Assembly: GCA_949317995.1 (NCBI GenBank)
Contig: OX439038.1
Span: 4,358,001 to 4,422,000, forward strand
Direction: 5' to 3'
Length of the DNA: 64,000 bases
Source: Acholoe squamosa
Lineage: Eukaryota > Annelida > Polychaeta > Phyllodocida > Polynoidae
This document shows, piece by piece, positions 63,069 to 64,000 of the stretch. Both the position numbers and the translations under genes were made by a program. The first letter of the stretch is position 1; every line of letters begins with the position of its first letter. Under the pieces are notes generated by a model. The model made no database searches, was not told the origin of the DNA, and saw nothing but the letters and a program-made list of their open reading frames with translations.

Positions 63069-64000
63069 CTGCCCCCCTTAGACAATAACTTGGGGGTAAT
63101 TAAACCGCAGTGTATTAATAACCTAGTAAGTGATTGTTTACAATACTAAAAAGGGGTATTAATTACACTTGCTCGATGTGAAATAGGCTATAGTATAAGA
63201 CTATCCTATTTCTGAAAAATTATACAATAATAGCATCGAGTGTCGTTCATGTTATTTCCATCACTAGCTTATAACAACCATAAATGATAAATATACAATT
63301 ATCACAGATTTATAGTAACGTTTTGACAACAGTAGGGTCCTGAAAAGGACCGGTGGTTGTTAACAATGATCGTATTATGGTTATTGAACCCGGAAAAAAA
63401 ATTTTCGACTTTTTAAATTAACAGCTCTGTCTACTTTACAGAGTGAATTAAATATTAATGATCAGATATGGACAATTAATCTGATACTATATGAACACAA
63501 TTAGGTATTAACCTGAGTAATACAATACTAAGTTTAGAGAAATCCGTTGGACCTTCTCTTATTTTATAGAAAAATATTTATACTTTTGAGACGCAGCTCA
63601 GTTTATACCTTAGTGTTTTATATTTACAAGTTACAGAAGAATTATAGTCTCTTAATATATTGAGACCAGGAATGACCTATATAGACAGTTATAGGTCTAG
63701 GATTACCTTAAATAACTTTTAGGATTCGCAGATCCAGTATATTTATAGGTACCCTTATATAATAATATATCTTTATAAAAGATATTATATAGTTATAAAT
63801 ACAATTTTACATACAATATAATAATATCAACAAAGTTACTTGTTTTCATGATTGGAGGATGTAACAGGAGTCGGATGCTGCTGATGGCTTGGTATGGGCG
63901 AGCTGAACCCTGATGCCTGAAGTGCTATAGTAAAACTTGTTGGTGGGTGTAGCTAAACCCTGATGCCTGTAGTGCTAGCTAACTGGAGGTTATAGTAGAT
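63069..64000 (-). other. Purine tract and 3' non-coding region of the right Gypsy element
   Basis: The minus strand reads CTAAGGGGGGCAG directly before the LTR, a good polypurine tract. The rest is AT-rich with no coding frame. Near the window edge TGATGCCTGAAGTGCTA and TGATGCCTGTAGTGCTA form a 59-bp-spaced direct repeat (about 63911 and 63970). Confidence 0.6.

Larger units (their letters stand above)
62651..64000 (-). mobile_element. Second Gypsy element, 3' end only, minus strand
   Basis: An LTR followed at higher coordinates by a purine tract and non-coding internal sequence shows the 3' end of a minus-strand element whose coding part is beyond the window. It interrupts the viral integrase gene. 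The LTR termini match those of the left Gypsy element in type. Confidence 0.75.

Overview
This window is animal nuclear DNA, almost certainly from an invertebrate. It holds intron-containing genes with GT-AG splice sites, LTR retrotransposons, a PIF/Harbinger transposon and an endogenous adintovirus/Polinton. A marine invertebrate such as a lancelet or a mollusc would fit. The sequence alone does not settle the species, so treat that as a guess.

Layout. (1) 1-10025: a plus-strand Ty3/Gypsy retrotransposon cut by the window edge. It has the end of gag, a pol frame with one internal stop, a large extra ORF of 1169 codons in the usual env position, and a 3' LTR. (2) 10.0-29.0 kb: a minus-strand family of short-chain dehydrogenase genes resembling DHRS11. 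Two complete seven-exon copies (A, 14.8-21.2 kb; B, 24.0-29.0 kb) can be spliced by eye into open frames of 254 and 251 residues. A third copy (C) is represented only by exon 1 at 10.7-10.85 kb. Intron 1 of A and B contains a 111-bp tandem repeat made from the 3' end of exon 1 plus its splice donor. SINE-like sequences, palindromes and small DNA transposons interrupt the introns and spacers. (3) 29.0-37.7 kb: mostly non-coding DNA with palindromes, microsatellites, an inverted repeat copy and a 28-bp minisatellite. (4) 37.7-62.65 kb: a minus-strand adintovirus/Polinton remnant. Its genes include dUTPase, a degenerate dUTPase-like protein, a death-fold protein, a DUF5662-like protein, two coiled-coil paralogues, a membrane protein, an adenain-type protease, a capsid protein, small basic virion-type proteins, a packaging ATPase and the tail of an integrase. 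Several frames carry stops or one-base frameshifts. (5) 62.65-64 kb: the 3' LTR and internal 3' end of a second, minus-strand Gypsy element that cuts the viral integrase gene.

The viral remnant is a nest of insertions. A PIF/Harbinger transposon of about 9.5 kb (40.24-49.8 kb) carries two convergent multi-exon genes. One is an apparently intact 399-residue DDE transposase on the plus strand. The other is a very large Myb/SANT-type protein of about 1390 codons on the minus strand, with one in-frame stop. A complete Ty1/Copia element (50487-55885) has 277-bp LTRs that look identical, a 5-bp target duplication and an intact 1302-residue polyprotein, so it is probably the youngest insertion. It splits the DUF5662-like viral gene.

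Exon boundaries were placed by hand from splice consensus, reading-frame continuity and family motifs. No database search was possible, and family names rest on recognised motifs.
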